Position numbers and translations under genes: made by a program. The notes under the pieces are model-generated. The model worked only from the letters and a program-made list of their open reading frames with translations. It did not search any database and had not been told where the DNA came from. From Adiantum capillus-veneris (lineage: Eukaryota > Streptophyta > Polypodiopsida > Polypodiales > Pteridaceae), in NCBI GenBank assembly GCA_014529385.2, contig CM043969.1, forward strand, positions 71,824,676 to 71,884,675: a DNA stretch of 60,000 nucleotides, read 5' to 3'. Shown one piece after another: positions 11,621 through 24,127 of this stretch; the first letter of the stretch is position 1; each line of letters begins with the position of its first letter.

Positions 11621-12687
11621 ATCAATCCCATATTCACAAGGTGTCGTCTGTTCTCATGTAAGTAAGAAATTGCTCTTAGATCTAGAATACTATAACTTTG
11701 ATGGTATGAGAAATATATTGCACCAAGTATCATGGTTTCCAAGGGGTGGATAATAATGACATCCCAAGTAGTGTTATACTTGATCGCTATCAAAACTTGC
11801 ATCTTCATTTGTCTCATTGAAACTCTTTGCAAATAGAGAAGATCATTCAAAGTAAAATTGAGGCAAGATCCTCTTTTATGAAACAACACTCAATGCAACA
11901 ATTAGCAATAGTGGTATCCCCAAAGCATGGCATGGTTCAAGATCCTCTTTTAGGAAACAACACTCAATGCAACAATTAGCAATAGTGGTATCCCCAAAGC
12001 ATGGCATGGTTCAAGAAGAAGGGTATGATTTGAACTTGAGTCCTATTGAAGAATAAGTTATAGATGAGGCTCAATCTATTGAGCTAGTTTCTATTGAGAT
12101 TTCATCCTACTTGATGATGAGGAAATGGAAAAGAAACATGATCTTTTCAATGTTGCATACTAAGAAATCATTTGAGAGAGTGTTCACAATGTCTTACCCA
12201 ATGTTGATATAAAGAATTAGTAAGAATTTTGACAATAGAAGCCATATTGTGTTAGCTAGACTCGTTCAATATGAGAAATGTTATCCATTGGGGCTTTCAT
12301 ATACCAAGTAACACCTAGTTGCATTATGTGATTTGACATTCTGCTACTTATGAATGAACCATTCTTTGAGAATGTAGTAGAAGAGTTTGGGACAATGTGA
12401 CACCATGCTCTTTTGTAGTAGACCTTATGACATACAATTTAGAGACAAAGAAACCAATTAAATTGGAACAATTTAAGAAGAAAAATCTTAGCATACTTAG
12501 GTATTAGATTCTTGGGGGTCAACACTTAATAATGGTTGCAAAGATCTTCACAAGCATAGATGATCCTGAGTATGCCACATGAAAAACAAAGCAAAAAAGT
12601 TTGGCAATATTTATGGATGATTGTCCATCACAATCTTGTGTCAGATCTCTTTGATGGTAAATCTAGAAAAGTAATTTTTGTTGAAGA
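11621..12687. other. Unassigned flank of chromovirus A
   Basis: AT-rich sequence without a recognisable gene. It contains a 74-bp tandem duplication (11867-12014) and ends in the target duplication aacaa (12688-12692) of element A. Several short open stretches on both strands showed no known motif. Confidence 0.5.
11867..12014. repeat. 74-bp tandem duplication
   Basis: Two adjacent units begin gatcctcttttatgaaac (11867) and gatcctcttttaggaaac (11941). I see a single difference between them, so this duplication is recent. Confidence 0.95.
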
Positions 12688-13107
12688 AACAATGTAACAT
12701 TTCATGCACTAGTAACTTGTGTGTAGCAAAAATTGATAACATAGTGAGCATTTCATTAAGAACAAGTTCCTAATGAGCATAGAGAGAGTACTTAATTTGA
12801 GAAAGCAACATAGCAGTTTCCACCTAGCTAATTTGGCATTGACGATACTTGAAAAGAGAGAAATAGAACAATTGACAATAGTTGAGGACCAGATTTACAT
12901 GGAGCCAATCCCCCCTCCATAAAGGCTTTGTATTATAGCTTCTCCCATCAAAGGAGACTTTTGTACAATACAATCTTTGTGTTCCTTAACAAAACTAGTT
13001 GGTGCAATGAAGATGGAAGCTTCATGCACCAAATTATGCTTGAAAAACACACCTAGTGTCCCTAGCCTCAGTCCCAAGACCTCACACGCTTTCAAAATTG
13101 GTGAGAG

Positions 13108-13314
13108 TGACGGGAGCAAAGCGAACCCCGAACCCCCGACGGCCTCTAAAACACCGGGGACCGAATGGCATGCCTCGAGCCTGTCACGGTAAAGCGAACA
13201 GGGGGCACCACCTAGCTTCAGCGGCTAGGACGCAAACAACACACCACCATAACAAAGTTTTCATCCAAGAGAGATGGATGCTTGGGAGTAATGATGAAGA
13301 GGAAGGGAAATGAG

Positions 13315-13361
<47 letters not shown>

Positions 13362-14676
13362 GAGAGGGGGTATAGCGGCTTAGTACTTAGGCACCACAGA
13401 AGGATGGCGAATCCGCACACCCTTCACACATACGCAAGCTCACTCCAAACACAAGACTAGGTGGCGATTCCGCACACCTCACATGGGCAAAAAATTGCAG
13501 GAAAACATACTCACAAAACCTCAAGCTTTATTTAGAGAATAAGGTGATGAAATGGGGAGCATAAGGTAGGGGAATGAGAAGGGAGAGAGTGGTAGAGCAC
13601 ATGGCGGATATGTGGGAGTTGATGGCGAAGACTCGCACGAGGATTATGGCCATCATCCTTCATTTAGCTGCCCTTCATCTTCCATAGCCCAAGGGTGTAG
13701 AGGTCATGCTCAAGACGAGCATGGTGATTGCGGTGATGGTGATGGTGTGGGTGTGTGTGTGTGTGCACTAGGCACACACAATGCATAGTGTATTCTTTGG
13801 TGATGTTGTGTGTGTTTAGTGTGATAGTGACCCCTCTTTATATAGGGTAGGAGGGGGGAGAAATTCTAGAATTTAGAAATGAAGAAATCATTATCTACAC
13901 AAACCATGTGACTGTGGGCCCCACTTGTCTGGCTGTGTGTATATGTGCCAGAACAGCAGTCTCATGAGAGAGAGACTAAGAGAGAGAGATGGGTTGATGA
14001 AAAAAAGTGAGAGGTGACATGGAGAATAAAGTAATTACAAGAGGAGAGAGAGGGGAGTGTGTTAAGAGGTGAATCTGTGTACAGATGTGTGTGAACACAA
14101 GAAAATCAGGTAACCACTGGGTGGGGATGGGTCTGTGGGCACCTTTTTCAGTGAAACTAAGTGTGTGTGAGTGTGGGGGAGGCCATCTGGCTACAAGACA
14201 AGAGAGATTTCGAATTTTAGAGAGAGAGGGGGGTATTTGGATCATGGGAGAGTGTAGGAGAGAGAAAAGGGGGGTGGGGTATACTGTTTTGGAAGATAGC
14301 ATAAGTTGCATGTGAGTTAGGGTGCATTATTGGTGAGTTATAATGCATTATTGGTGAGAGGTGGGGTAGCTTGAGGGGAGAGAGAAAGGAGAAAGGACAA
14401 GGGGAAGAGAGAGGGGGTTGACCTTTTGAGTGGAGGAGAGGAAAAAGGACACCCGGCGGGGCAACAGTGAAGAAAAAGGAGGCAAGGTGGGGATGGGCTA
14501 CCCCGCAGGCATGAGGTGGCCTATTTTACCTTTCTTATATATTTACATAATCATACTTTATTTTTTTCTTACTTTTTCCAATGTCTTTTATCACTCCCTC
14601 CCTAAGAGGGGGTTTTCATGGGGTGGGGATGAGAGAAGAGGGGTATGGGAGCTTGGCTTGTGAAAAGCCCCCATCA
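13108..14676. mobile_element. TG...CA insertion inside the LTR of A, probable solo LTR (H)
   Basis: Comparison of the two A LTRs shows 1569 extra bases here. The insert starts tgacgggagc and ends gcccccatca, so its ends are TG...CA and form an imperfect 10-bp inverted repeat (8 of 10). It is flanked by agag (13104-13107 and 14677-14680), a 4-bp target duplication. It has a (GA)n run at 13318-13358, a TATA-like tttatatagg near 13837 and no coding capacity. A solo LTR of an unrelated family is the simplest reading. A 4-bp duplication is slightly short for an LTR element, so a terminal-inverted-repeat element remains possible. Confidence 0.75.
13318..13358. repeat. (GA)n microsatellite
   Basis: About 20 uninterrupted GA units inside insertion H, followed by a GA-rich stretch. 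Confidence 0.97.
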
Positions 14677-16157
14677 AGAGCTAGTAGGGAATGAGGATAG
14701 ATTGAGAGGAAGAAGATGTATCTTACGAGAAAGAAGTATTCTCCTCACATAATCACTCTAATAGCATAGCTTAGCTTAGTAATTAGCATGGTAGAGGAGA
14801 TGAGCATGCCATTGAAGCTTGGCTCTTGGTTGGATTTGCATTCCATAGCCAAGAGTTGTTGGTGTAGGCCTCTACTTCTCCATGCTTGGAGAAGGAGATG
14901 GAGTTCTTCTTGCACACATGATTTGTGTGTGTGTGTGTGTGTGTGTAGCATAAAAGATAGACTAAAATTCCAAACTCCCTCTCTCTTGTTCAACCCCTCT
15001 TGCTTTTAGCTCATGCTGGCATCCTATTGGCTCTTGCAAAGCTTAGCCAATCACAAATTAGAAGCATAATTGATAGGCTTTTGACATGTGTCCCCCTTTC
15101 CTCTTTTGCGAGAGCTTTAGGTAATTGAATAATTCAACTAAACTCTCATTGGACCTCTTAGTCTTTTGGCCAATAGGAATCAGGCAAGCCATTGGGCTAC
15201 TGGATGCTCATTGGACCACTTGGTAGACCGTCCAATAGTATTCTAAGGAGCTTAATTTCTATTGGTTCTTTTATCAAGCATTTGTAAATTGATTAGACTA
15301 AATTTACTCTAGCGTAATTCTCATTGGTCCACCTCTATGTCCATCCAATAGGATTTGAGGGGAGCTTGGAGACAATTGGCCTAGGAGTCTGACATGTGTC
15401 CATTATTCCCTTTGTGTAAAGGGGGAGCTTTGGAGTGTGTGTTTGTGTGTGTTTCTCTCTCATCCCCTACTATTAGGGCTCGCACCCCTCCTTCCTAGGG
15501 ATGTGGGAAGACTTTTTAGTCTTCCCATGACCATCCAATTTTCCCCTACTTTGGCCTTTGGACAATTGAATTAAGTTTAGAAACCTTAGCCTATAGAAGT
15601 CTTAATGGAGCTGAACCTTAGGTCTTTTAAGCCCCATTGAATCACATTTCTCTTTTGTAGACTGTCCCCCTTTGGATCCCTACAGAGACTGGTCTGGCAG
15701 CCTTACCAATATTCTAGCTTTTACTCCCCTAGTACTTCCTCATATTAAAATTATCAGTTTAACATGAGAAAATCATTTAGAAGAATTAGATATTAGTTTT
15801 TATGACATTACCTCTCTCTTGAAATCATAGTCATCCTTGACCATGAGGTGGAGAAGATAAAGCCTAGTCATTAGTCCGTTTGCTAGCGGGTAGAGGATCC
15901 CTATCGTACCCTATGACACCATTCCATAATGGATGACTAGTCCATTTGGTGCTTGAGAGCCTTAGGTACCGCAAGCATGTCTGCACTTTAGTCTGTATCA
16001 ATCTTCCACAGTAGAGTGACAAACTCTACTTTTGTTTGGGAGACGTCGTCTCCACAAACATGATCCTAAGAATGCATACTTATTAACATTTGTGCACAAT
16101 AAAGAAAAAGAGAGTCTTATAAGACAAAAACTTTGTTCATTAAAACATATTTACATT

Positions 16158-19100
16158 TGCTTACTCTAGGGAATTATTGTAAGCATTGACAAGGTTTAGA
16201 CTATCCTTTAATTGTATGCCTTGCATCCATCTAGAATATTCAAAAGGATAAATTTTAAACTTGATAAGATATCGTCGGATAGTCTTACTGCCTCTTAATA
16301 CCTTCTCTTCATGTTGGAGAATAATGGACTCGGGCTGCAGCACCTCTTCTTGGTCCTCTATCTCCGTTGGGTCTTCAATGATTGCTTCTTAAGGTGGCTC
16401 TCCTTTGTAAGGATTTAGTAGGCTCACATGGAAATCATTGTGTATGAGCCAATGGTTGGGCAATTTAAGTTGATAGGTCATCTCATTGATGGGCATAAGA
16501 ATCTAAAAGGGACCATAGTACCTTTTTGCTAACTTAGCATAGTACTTTTGGTGTCCTGTAGGATTCTTGCCCGTTGTGTGCCTTAATCGAGCCTTGGGAA
16601 ACTTAAGCAAGACTCACTCATTTTGTTTAAAGGCTAGGGCTCTTTTGTGCTTATCAGTAGCAGTCTTTTGCCTTTGCTGAGAGATGGCTTTAGCATCCTT
16701 AATCTTTTGGAAAGATTCTTGTAGGTCTCGGCTATATTCATCTGCAGCGAAGATCTTCCCATGTACCTTGAGTAGCAAGGGACTTTTTTATCTTCCCTCT
16801 ATCACCTCAAAAGGTGCTTTTCCCGTGGAAGTATGTACAATGTTATTGTAGGCATTCTCCACTAAAGGTAAGTACTTCTTCCATTGGGACTTTTGATCTA
16901 CTTTTGGGAAATAAGCTTTTAGTAAATCAAGAATGTTAGGTTAGCTATTTCACTTTGGCCATCCATTTGTGGATGATAGGCCGAAGAGAAGTTTAGCCTT
17001 GTACCTAAATTCTCAAAGAGATCCTTCCAGATACTACTGGTTTAGCCGAAGAGAAGTTTAGCCTTGTACCTAAATTCTCAAAGAGATCCTTCCAGATACT
17101 ACTGGTCATTCTAGGATCTCTATCCAACACTATAGACATTGGAAAGCCATGGTATTTGAAGATTTGGGATATAAAGAGTGCCAATTGATGGGCCTTGATA
17201 GTCTTTTTGACAGGTATGAAATGTTCTTGTTTGCTAAACTTGTCTACTATCGTCCATATTCCTGTATTCCCATTGATAGACTTGGGGAATCCAAAGATAA
17301 AATCAATGGAATGCTCTCCCATGATATATTAGATATTGGCAAAGGTTGAAGCAATCCAGGTTGCTTCCCTCTATCAAACTTCATCTTTTGGCATACCACA
17401 AATTTAGAAACATACTCTTGTATATTTGCTTTCATGGTAGGCCAATACAAATATGTTTCTATCCCATTTAGGGTAGACTGAATCCCTCTATGCCCCACAT
17501 AAGGAGGAGCATGAGATTCATACATTACTTTCTAATTTAGTGAGTTAGTAACGCATAGTGTATTTCCATAGAGAAGATAACCATCTTGTAGGTAAATGGT
17601 TCTTCCTTCTTCCCTAGTGCAAGGGATGAAATCAATCTCTAAAATCAAGGTCGATAGCGTACTCATCTATCATAGAAGATAGATCATTGTGAGTTGCTAT
17701 GGATATCACATTCACTCTCGGTCGTCTTGAGAGTGCATCTCGGCCACTTGATTATACTTGCCAACAATGTGAGCAATATGAAAATGAAATTGCAAAAGGA
17801 AATTTTTCCACATTATTTGTTTTTTGGAGAGCTTGATCTGTGTCATGAAGTACTTAAGGCTTTGGTGATCCGTTCACAGAATGAAAGGAGTCCCCAATAA
17901 ATAGCTTCCACGAGTCTAGAGCATGAAGAACTGCTAAGAGTTCCTTCTCATATATTCCTAGAGCTTGCTCAATAGGGTCAAGCCTTTGACTCTCATAGGC
18001 TATGGCGTGCCCTTCTTGCAGCAAAACAGCTCCAAGGCAATCACCACAAGCATTGCATTGGACCTCAAATGGCTTTGAAAGATCCAACAGTGTAAGCACA
18101 GATTGAGAGATGAGCTTCTCTTTAAGCTTTTTAAAAGCATTGTTCTCCTTGGTGGACCATATATACCTAACCGTTTTCTTTGTTAGGTCATGTAATGGTC
18201 CTGCAATTTGTGAGAACTTTTCTATGAAGCGTCTATAGTATGCACACATACCTATCAAGCTTCTTAGTTCATGTAAATTCCTTGGATTAGGCCATCCTTT
18301 TATTACCTCTAGCTTTGATGGATCCATTTGGATGCCATCTTGAGAGATAATGTGACCTAAATATTAAATCTCTTGAAGAAAAATTCACTTTTATTTCGAT
18401 TAATATAAAGTTTATTCTCTCATAAAACTTGAAATATTACTTGGAGGTGTTGCTTGTCTTCGTCTAATGAATTAGAGTAGATGATTATATCATCAAAGAA
18501 CACTCCAATAAAGGCTCAGTGAGGCCTGAATAGCTTCTCCATCAAGCGGTTAAATGTGGCTGGTGCATTGGTCAAGCCAAAAGGCATGACAATGTACTTG
18601 TAAAGACCAAATGTGGTGCGAAATGCCGTGTTTACATTTGATGGTAGCCACTTTTTAGGTCAATCCTACTGAAGTAGGTCGACCCTTGTAGCTTATCAAA
18701 TAGGTCTTCTACCCGTGGAACGGGAAACCTATTCTTGATAGTGATCCTATTTAGTGCTCTATAGTCAACACAACTACGATATGTGCCATCTTTCTTTTGC
18801 ATTAATAACACTAGTGAACAAAATGGAGATGAGCTAGGCCTAACCATGCCTTTCTCAACCAACTCATGCATTTGCTGCATAATATCCTCTTGTTGAGCTT
18901 GAGAAACTCGATAAGGAGGTTTATTAGGCGGTGAGCTTCCTGGAAGAAGTTCAATTGCATGGTTGTCATTGCCTCGTTTGGGAGGTAGTCCACAAGGGAT
19001 ATCGTCAATAAAAACATCTAGGAACCCCTTGAGGAAACTGCATAACTTTAATTCCTTTTGATTGTTTATATTTTCTTTTGCTAAAGCATTAGGTTCATTT

Positions 19101-20601
19101 TGAGAATCTTTGACAAAAATCACGTACACAAAAATAGAGCTCTTTATTGGCTTATTGAAAGCTTGCTTATGTATAAGGGATATGGTACTACCCAACTCCT
19201 TACCATCTATGTACATATCTTTTTCCCTGAACCTAAAGTAAATTTGCATTTCAGGGAATTTAACATTGGCAGCCATGCGATCAAACCATGGTGCCCCTAG
19301 GGTTACATCCTCATGCTTGAGAGGAGAGATGAAGAAATCTTTCTTGTCCACATAGCTTTGGACATGGAGCCTCAATTTCCCAATTAAGCGAGTGACTGAG
19401 GCTTCTTGCCCCTTGAAAGCACCATCAGCAGGTAGGACATCTCCCATCTCATAGGCTTGGATGCCTATCTTGGTGGCCAACTATGGGGATATGAAATTGT
19501 GAGTAGAACGAGGGTCAAAGAGAATAAAAGCATCATGTTCTCTTACCTTTCCCCAAGCATGGCATAGAGGAGATCCTTTGTGATAAGCATCCTCTTCTTC
19601 AATTTTGACCAAGGTAGCTCTAGGAGGCTCATTACGTGTATTCTTGTGGGGATAAGCACAATAGGCATACCCTTGCTCCCCACACTTGAAACAACGGTTA
19701 TCTTTTTGATAACACTCTAGCTCTTCAGGAGATAGTCTATTTTTTCCTTTATAAACTCCCTTCTCCTTAGCTTTTTTGTTGTTGGCGTTGCCTTTGGGAG
19801 ACTTTTGGACGTTGTCATTCGCCTTAGGCTTGTTACGGTCCTTGTATTCCGTGGGCTTAAGATTTCTCTTAGCCCCTTGTTGGAAGCTGATTTTTGAAGC
19901 CACCATGGTATGGTGTATGACCGCAGATATGCTGCGTGGCCTTTGCAAGTTAACATACTTCGCCATATCCTTAGTTAAACCCGCACAAAATTGTTGTTTT
20001 TCTCTCCAAAATCCATCTTTTTGAAGACAATGGCTTTGAGGTGTAAATCACAAAACTTGTTTTCATATTTGTGAATAGATTTGTAGGGAGAGATCTTCAA
20101 GCTTCGCCATTCGGTGAGTACTTTGTCTTTGGCATCGGTAGCCAAAATCTGCTTCATGATGGAAGCTCTTAAATTTTTCCATGTTTGTGGAGCTCCACAA
20201 TTTGCTCGTAGGCTAGACCACCATTTCTTGGAGGACTTTTGAAAATTCATAGCTAGATGATGTAGCTTAAGGACTCCGTGAAGCCCCCCATCTCCAAACG
20301 CGGCATCGAATTGTTGGATAAAGGCCAAGACTTTGTCAGTAGCACCAAAAGTGCCATTGTAGGTAAGGAAAGAGATGTTCTTTCCTCCCTCTTTGAACTT
20401 TTTGAGCTTGGACGACCTCTTCCAGGTGGCATAGGATTTCCTATGGCCTCTTCTTTTAGGTGGTTCAAGAGCTGCACCATCACTTTCTTCAGATGAGGAA
20501 AAGTATGAGGAGGATGGAGAAGGGGATAACCTCTTTCTCGCCTTTTTCTTCCGTTGTTCCTCCTTGTCTGCACCATCACTTGCTTCAGAAGAGACCATAG
20601 C
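16158..20601 (-). pseudogene. Chromovirus A gag-pol, decayed
   Basis: Reading leftwards, the pieces are: an arginine/serine-rich segment (about 20560-20400), Gag core (20400-19990), zinc knuckle near 19700, protease (19510), RT (about 18960-18400, with the FDD box near 18495), RNase H (18060-17860), integrase (17525-16990) and chromodomain (16343-16161, RRYLIKFKIYPFEYSRW). Key residues are damaged. The knuckle reads CFKCGEQGYAYCAYP, losing its histidine and last cysteine, and the protease loop is FDPRST instead of FDPGST as in B. Several frameshifts and stops separate the pieces. The 5' leader and Gag N-terminus are missing: only about 90 bp lie between the primer-binding site and an in-frame ATG at 20661, versus 400 bp in B, so that ATG sits in leader sequence. 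Confidence 0.92.
16980..17109. repeat. 65-bp tandem duplication in A integrase
   Basis: gccgaagagaagtttagcc starts both adjacent copies (16980 and 17045). They look identical. The duplication interrupts the integrase frame just before the catalytic glutamate region, so it is one of the disabling events. Confidence 0.93.
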
Positions 20602-20751
20602 TCTTGACGGTATCCTCGTTAATTGCATAAAGTAGGCGTGCTTCAAGGATAAAAAATCCATAATCTACTTACTCGTTTGCAATTAATAATACCAACCATT
20701 TGTAGCAAGCTTGATGACCTCTCTTCTCGAGCAAGAAAAGAGAAACCAATA

Positions 20752-20763
20752 GCTCTGATACCA
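20752..20763 (-). other. Primer-binding site of chromovirus A
   Basis: gctctgatacca is the exact reverse complement of the plant initiator-Met site tggtatcagagc. It lies one base inside the 5' LTR. Confidence 0.92.
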
Positions 20764-20764
20764 A

Positions 20765-22311
20765 TGGAGCATTTAATGCACTAATAACTTGTGTGTAGCA
20801 GAAGCTGATAACATAGTGAGCATTTCATTAAGAACAAGTTCCTAATGAGCATAGAGAGAGTACTTAATTTGAGAAAGCAACATAGCAATTTACACCTAGC
20901 TGATTTGGCATTGACAATACTTGAAAAGAGAGAAATAGAACAATTGACAACAGTTGAAGACCAGATATACATGGACCCAATCCCTCCTCCATAAAGGCTT
21001 TGTATTATAGCTTCTCCCATCAAAGGAGACTTTTGTACAATACAATATTTTTGTTCCTTAACAAAACTAGTTGGTGCAATGAAAATGGAAGCTTCATGCA
21101 CCAAATTATTCTTGAAAAACAGACCTAGTGTCCCTAGCCTGAGTCCCAAGTCCTCCCACACCTTCAAAAATGGTGAGAGCTAGGAGGGAACGAGGATATA
21201 TTGAGAGGAAGATGTATCTACGAGAAAGAAGTATTCTCCTCACATAATCACTCCAATAGCATAGCTTAGCTTAGTAATTAGCATGGTAGAGGAGATAAGC
21301 ATGCCATTGAAGCTTGGCTCTTGGTTGGATTTGCATTCCATAGCCAAGAGTTGTTAGTGTAGGCCTCTACTTCTCTGTTCTTGGAGAAGGAGATGGAGTT
21401 CTTCTTGCACACATGAGTTGTGTGTGTGTAGCATAAAAGATAGACTAAAATGCCAAACTCCCTCTCTCTTGGTCGACCCCTCTTGCTTTTTGCTCATGTT
21501 GGCATCCTATCGGCTCCGGCAAAGCTTAGCCAATCACAAATTAATAGCATAATTGATAGCCTTTTGAATGTGTCCCCCTTTCCCCTTTTGCAAGAGCTTT
21601 ACGTAACTAAATAATTCAATTAAACTCTCATTGGACCTCTTAGTCTTTTGGCCAATAGGAATGAGGAAAGCCATTGGGCTACTGGATGCTCATTGGACGG
21701 ACCCCTTGGTAGACTGTCCAATAGTCTTCTAGGGAGCTTACTTTCTATTGGTTCTTTTATCAAGTGTTTTTAAATTGATTAGACTAATTTTACTCTAGCC
21801 TAATTGTCATTGGTCCACCTCTATGACCATCCAATAGGATTTGAGGGTAGATTGGGGGCAACTGGCCTAGGAGCCTGACATGTGTGCAGTATTCCCTTTG
21901 TGTAAAGGGGGAGCTTTGGAGTGTGTGTGTGTGTGTTTCTCTCTCGTCCCCTACTATTAGGGCTCGCCCCCTCCTTCCTAGGGATGTGGGAAGACTTTTT
22001 AGTCTTCCCATGACCATCCATTTTTCCCCTACTTTGGCCTTTGGACAATTAAATTAAATTTAGGAACCTTAGCCTATGGAAGTCTTAATGGAGTTGAACC
22101 TTAGGTCTTTTAAGCCCCATTGAAGCACATTGTTCTTTTGTAGAGTGTCCCCCTTTGGATCCCTATTTTTCCTCCTTTGGATCCCTGCAGAGACCGATCT
22201 GGCAGCCTTAACAATATTCTAGCTTTTACTCCCCTGGTACTTCTCTATATTAAATGATCAGTTTAACATGAGAAAATCATTTGGAAGAATTAGATATTAG
22301 TTTTTATGACA
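20765..22311 (-). repeat. 5' LTR of chromovirus A
   Basis: A 1547-bp LTR with plus-strand ends tggagc...tatgaca, pairing with 12693-15807. It contains many CCAAT-like phrases (attggacc, ccaatagg). Its sequence is closer to the LTR of C (30306-31812) than to that of B. Confidence 0.95.
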
Positions 22312-22316
22312 AACAA

Positions 22317-22900
22317 TCAACTCTAGAGTAGTTAACGCATGTGAGAAGGTAGTGGGACATCTTTGGAACACTTGTGAAGCCTTTTCAATGGATCCCAAAT
22401 CATGCCACCCACAACAATGAGGATGTAAGTACCTAAACATTTTTAACTTCTATACGTTACTTCTACTTACTTGTGTGATTTCGTGAATGTTTCCATGCAC
22501 TTGTGTACTTAATGATAGAAACTAATTGATAAAACATATTCTCATGCGTACTTATAACCATGTATGTACCATCTCATATTTACATTTCCTAATTTATTAG
22601 ATGATTTGTTTTCTATTTGAACTAGATGCCCATCAATTGTTGTCCCTCTCCTAGTAATTGTGAGATTTGGATAATTGTCTAAACATCATGAACTTGGAAT
22701 GGTGTACTAAAAGATATTTTACCATCTATCATTGTCTTTCCCTTAGCCTTTATGATATTTGGAAAATTGTACAAAACTCAAGAACGCTGATTGGAGAATT
22801 GTACAAAATTTAAAAAGTGCGTGAGCTCAACGGTAAAATATTTCTTTCTTTCTCTCCCCCTCATAAATGTACATGTGGATGCACACATGCAATGTGATGG

Positions 22901-22980
<80 letters not shown>

Positions 22981-23530
22981 ACACACACATTTCCATTAAA
23001 CAAAAAAAATCACTAAAATTTTTCTTTTTTTGTTATATCTTCAAAAAGTAAATTCGCATTAAGTAACAAAACCTCCACTAAAGTTATCCCCTTTTTGTTA
23101 TGTGCAATAAAATTTCAACATTTATTTTATGTGAAATACAAAGTCTCTTAATTTTACATTTGAAAAGGCTTGTCACTTCTTACATTCTGAAAAGGAGAAA
23201 GCTGTCATTTCTTACAATCTTACCCTTTACTTCTACATTTTAGATTAGATGTTTTGTAAGGTATTTTTTGAAATGAACCAGGGAGTGACACATGGACGCC
23301 CTCTTCTTCCTTGAAAATTTTAAGGTGCATTATAAAGAATATAGAATATAGATTGGCTCTTCCCCGGTCTTTATGAGATTTGAACAACCATCCAAAAGCC
23401 AAAAACACAAATTGAAGAATAGAAATCACTTGTGCTTAATTTTCATGCGTATTTCTTTATCTGATTGATAAATACTAGTAGCTCTTTTCGCAAAGACATT
23501 GGAAAGAACTATGTATTTAGTATGGAGGAG
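22317..23530. other. Unassigned sequence between A and the repeat zone
   Basis: AT-rich with no recognisable gene. A short patch at 22655-22800 carries satellite phrases (gtgagatttggataattgtc) like the 390-bp family. A compound microsatellite sits at 22901-22990. Confidence 0.5.
22901..22990. repeat. Compound (TC)n(AC)n microsatellite
   Basis: About 13 TC units followed directly by about 24 AC units and a further interrupted AC run. Open frames reading through it are artefacts of the repeat. Confidence 0.97.
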
Positions 23531-23807
23531 ATCATCCATACCCAAAAGCAATTCTTTTCCTATTATGAGTAAGCCACTCTTTGAGCTAAATGAAGAAACA
23601 AATAGAAATTCTAAGGAAAGATCCATCAAAATTTTAATTAAAGGACTCTAGTATGATATCATCCATACCCAAAAGTAAACATCATCCATACCCAAAAGCA
23701 ATTCTTTTCCTATTATGAGTAAGCCACTCTTGAGCTAAATGAAGAAACAAATAGAAATTCTAAGGAAAGATCCATCAAAATTTTAATTAAAGGACTCTAG
23801 TATGATA
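23531..23807. repeat. Direct duplication of about 128 bp, 150 bp apart
   Basis: The block starting atcatccatacccaaaagc at 23531 recurs at 23681 almost unchanged, differing by one T in a run. Between them at 23658 is a third, 23-bp partial copy of the block's start. This layout suggests slippage or unequal exchange. Confidence 0.92.
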
Positions 23808-23879
23808 TATTATGCCACCCGTTTGGGATACATAGGAAAACCACTTCAAAATCATATTGCAAAATAGGTGTTATATTAT

Positions 23880-24122
23880 ATCATAGTTCAAAGGCTATCA
23901 ATCATTTTCTACGTTGAAGGAAATGTTTTTTGTTCCCATTGACACGGCTCTATTTGGCAAACTCGTATTTGTGTAGTAATATATTGGGAACTAAAGTTGT
24001 ACATGGAAACACTTCAAGTGATTTGTATGGTGGCACCATGAAGTACAAGGTTTCATGGTTAAATGATTTTGTTATATTTTCCTTGTTTGTTTTGCACCTC
24101 GGTGTTTCCAAACCACATCAAT
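23880..24122. repeat. Left part of a second repeat family (about 300-bp unit), cut by F
   Basis: Contains caagtgatttgtatgg at 24015, a caccatgaag phrase and tttcatggtt. All recur in the same order at 37102, 37422 and 37918. It continues after element F at 28710 and after copia D at 36982. Confidence 0.75.
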
Positions 24123-24127
24123 CAAAT

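Larger units (their letters stand above)
12693..15807 (-). repeat. 3' LTR of chromovirus A, interrupted
   Basis: 12693-13107 matches 20765-21179 and 14677-15807 matches 21180-22311. The gap is a separate insertion. The LTR ends, tgtaac...tatgaca on the plus strand, pair with the other LTR and abut the target duplication. Confidence 0.93.
12693..22311 (-). mobile_element. Ty3/gypsy chromovirus A, full length, defective
   Basis: A complete minus-strand LTR retrotransposon with an exact 5-bp target duplication, aacaa, at 12688-12692 and 22312-22316. The right-hand copy (20765-22311, 1547 bp) is the 5' LTR. The left-hand copy (12693-15807) is the 3' LTR, 1542 bp once a nested 1569-bp insertion and its 4-bp duplication are discounted. 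The primer-binding site lies at 20752-20763 and a purine tract (plus-strand ttacctctctctt) adjoins the left LTR at 15808. The internal region encodes a broken gag-protease-RT-RNase H-integrase-chromodomain polyprotein. The LTRs differ by several percent, so this copy is older than B. Confidence 0.95.

Noticed and set aside
11611-11889. A 92-codon minus-strand frame
   Set aside because: No recognisable domain. It runs into the 74-bp duplication and lies in diverged repeat flank, so it is most likely chance.
20601-20661. ATG at 20661 as the true Gag start of chromovirus A
   Set aside because: It lies in leader sequence that is fused to the Arg/Ser segment by a deletion. B and C start at a different conserved methionine.
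22791-23051. An 86-codon frame with long Ser-Leu and His-Thr runs
   Set aside because: It is a translation of the (TC)n(AC)n microsatellite.
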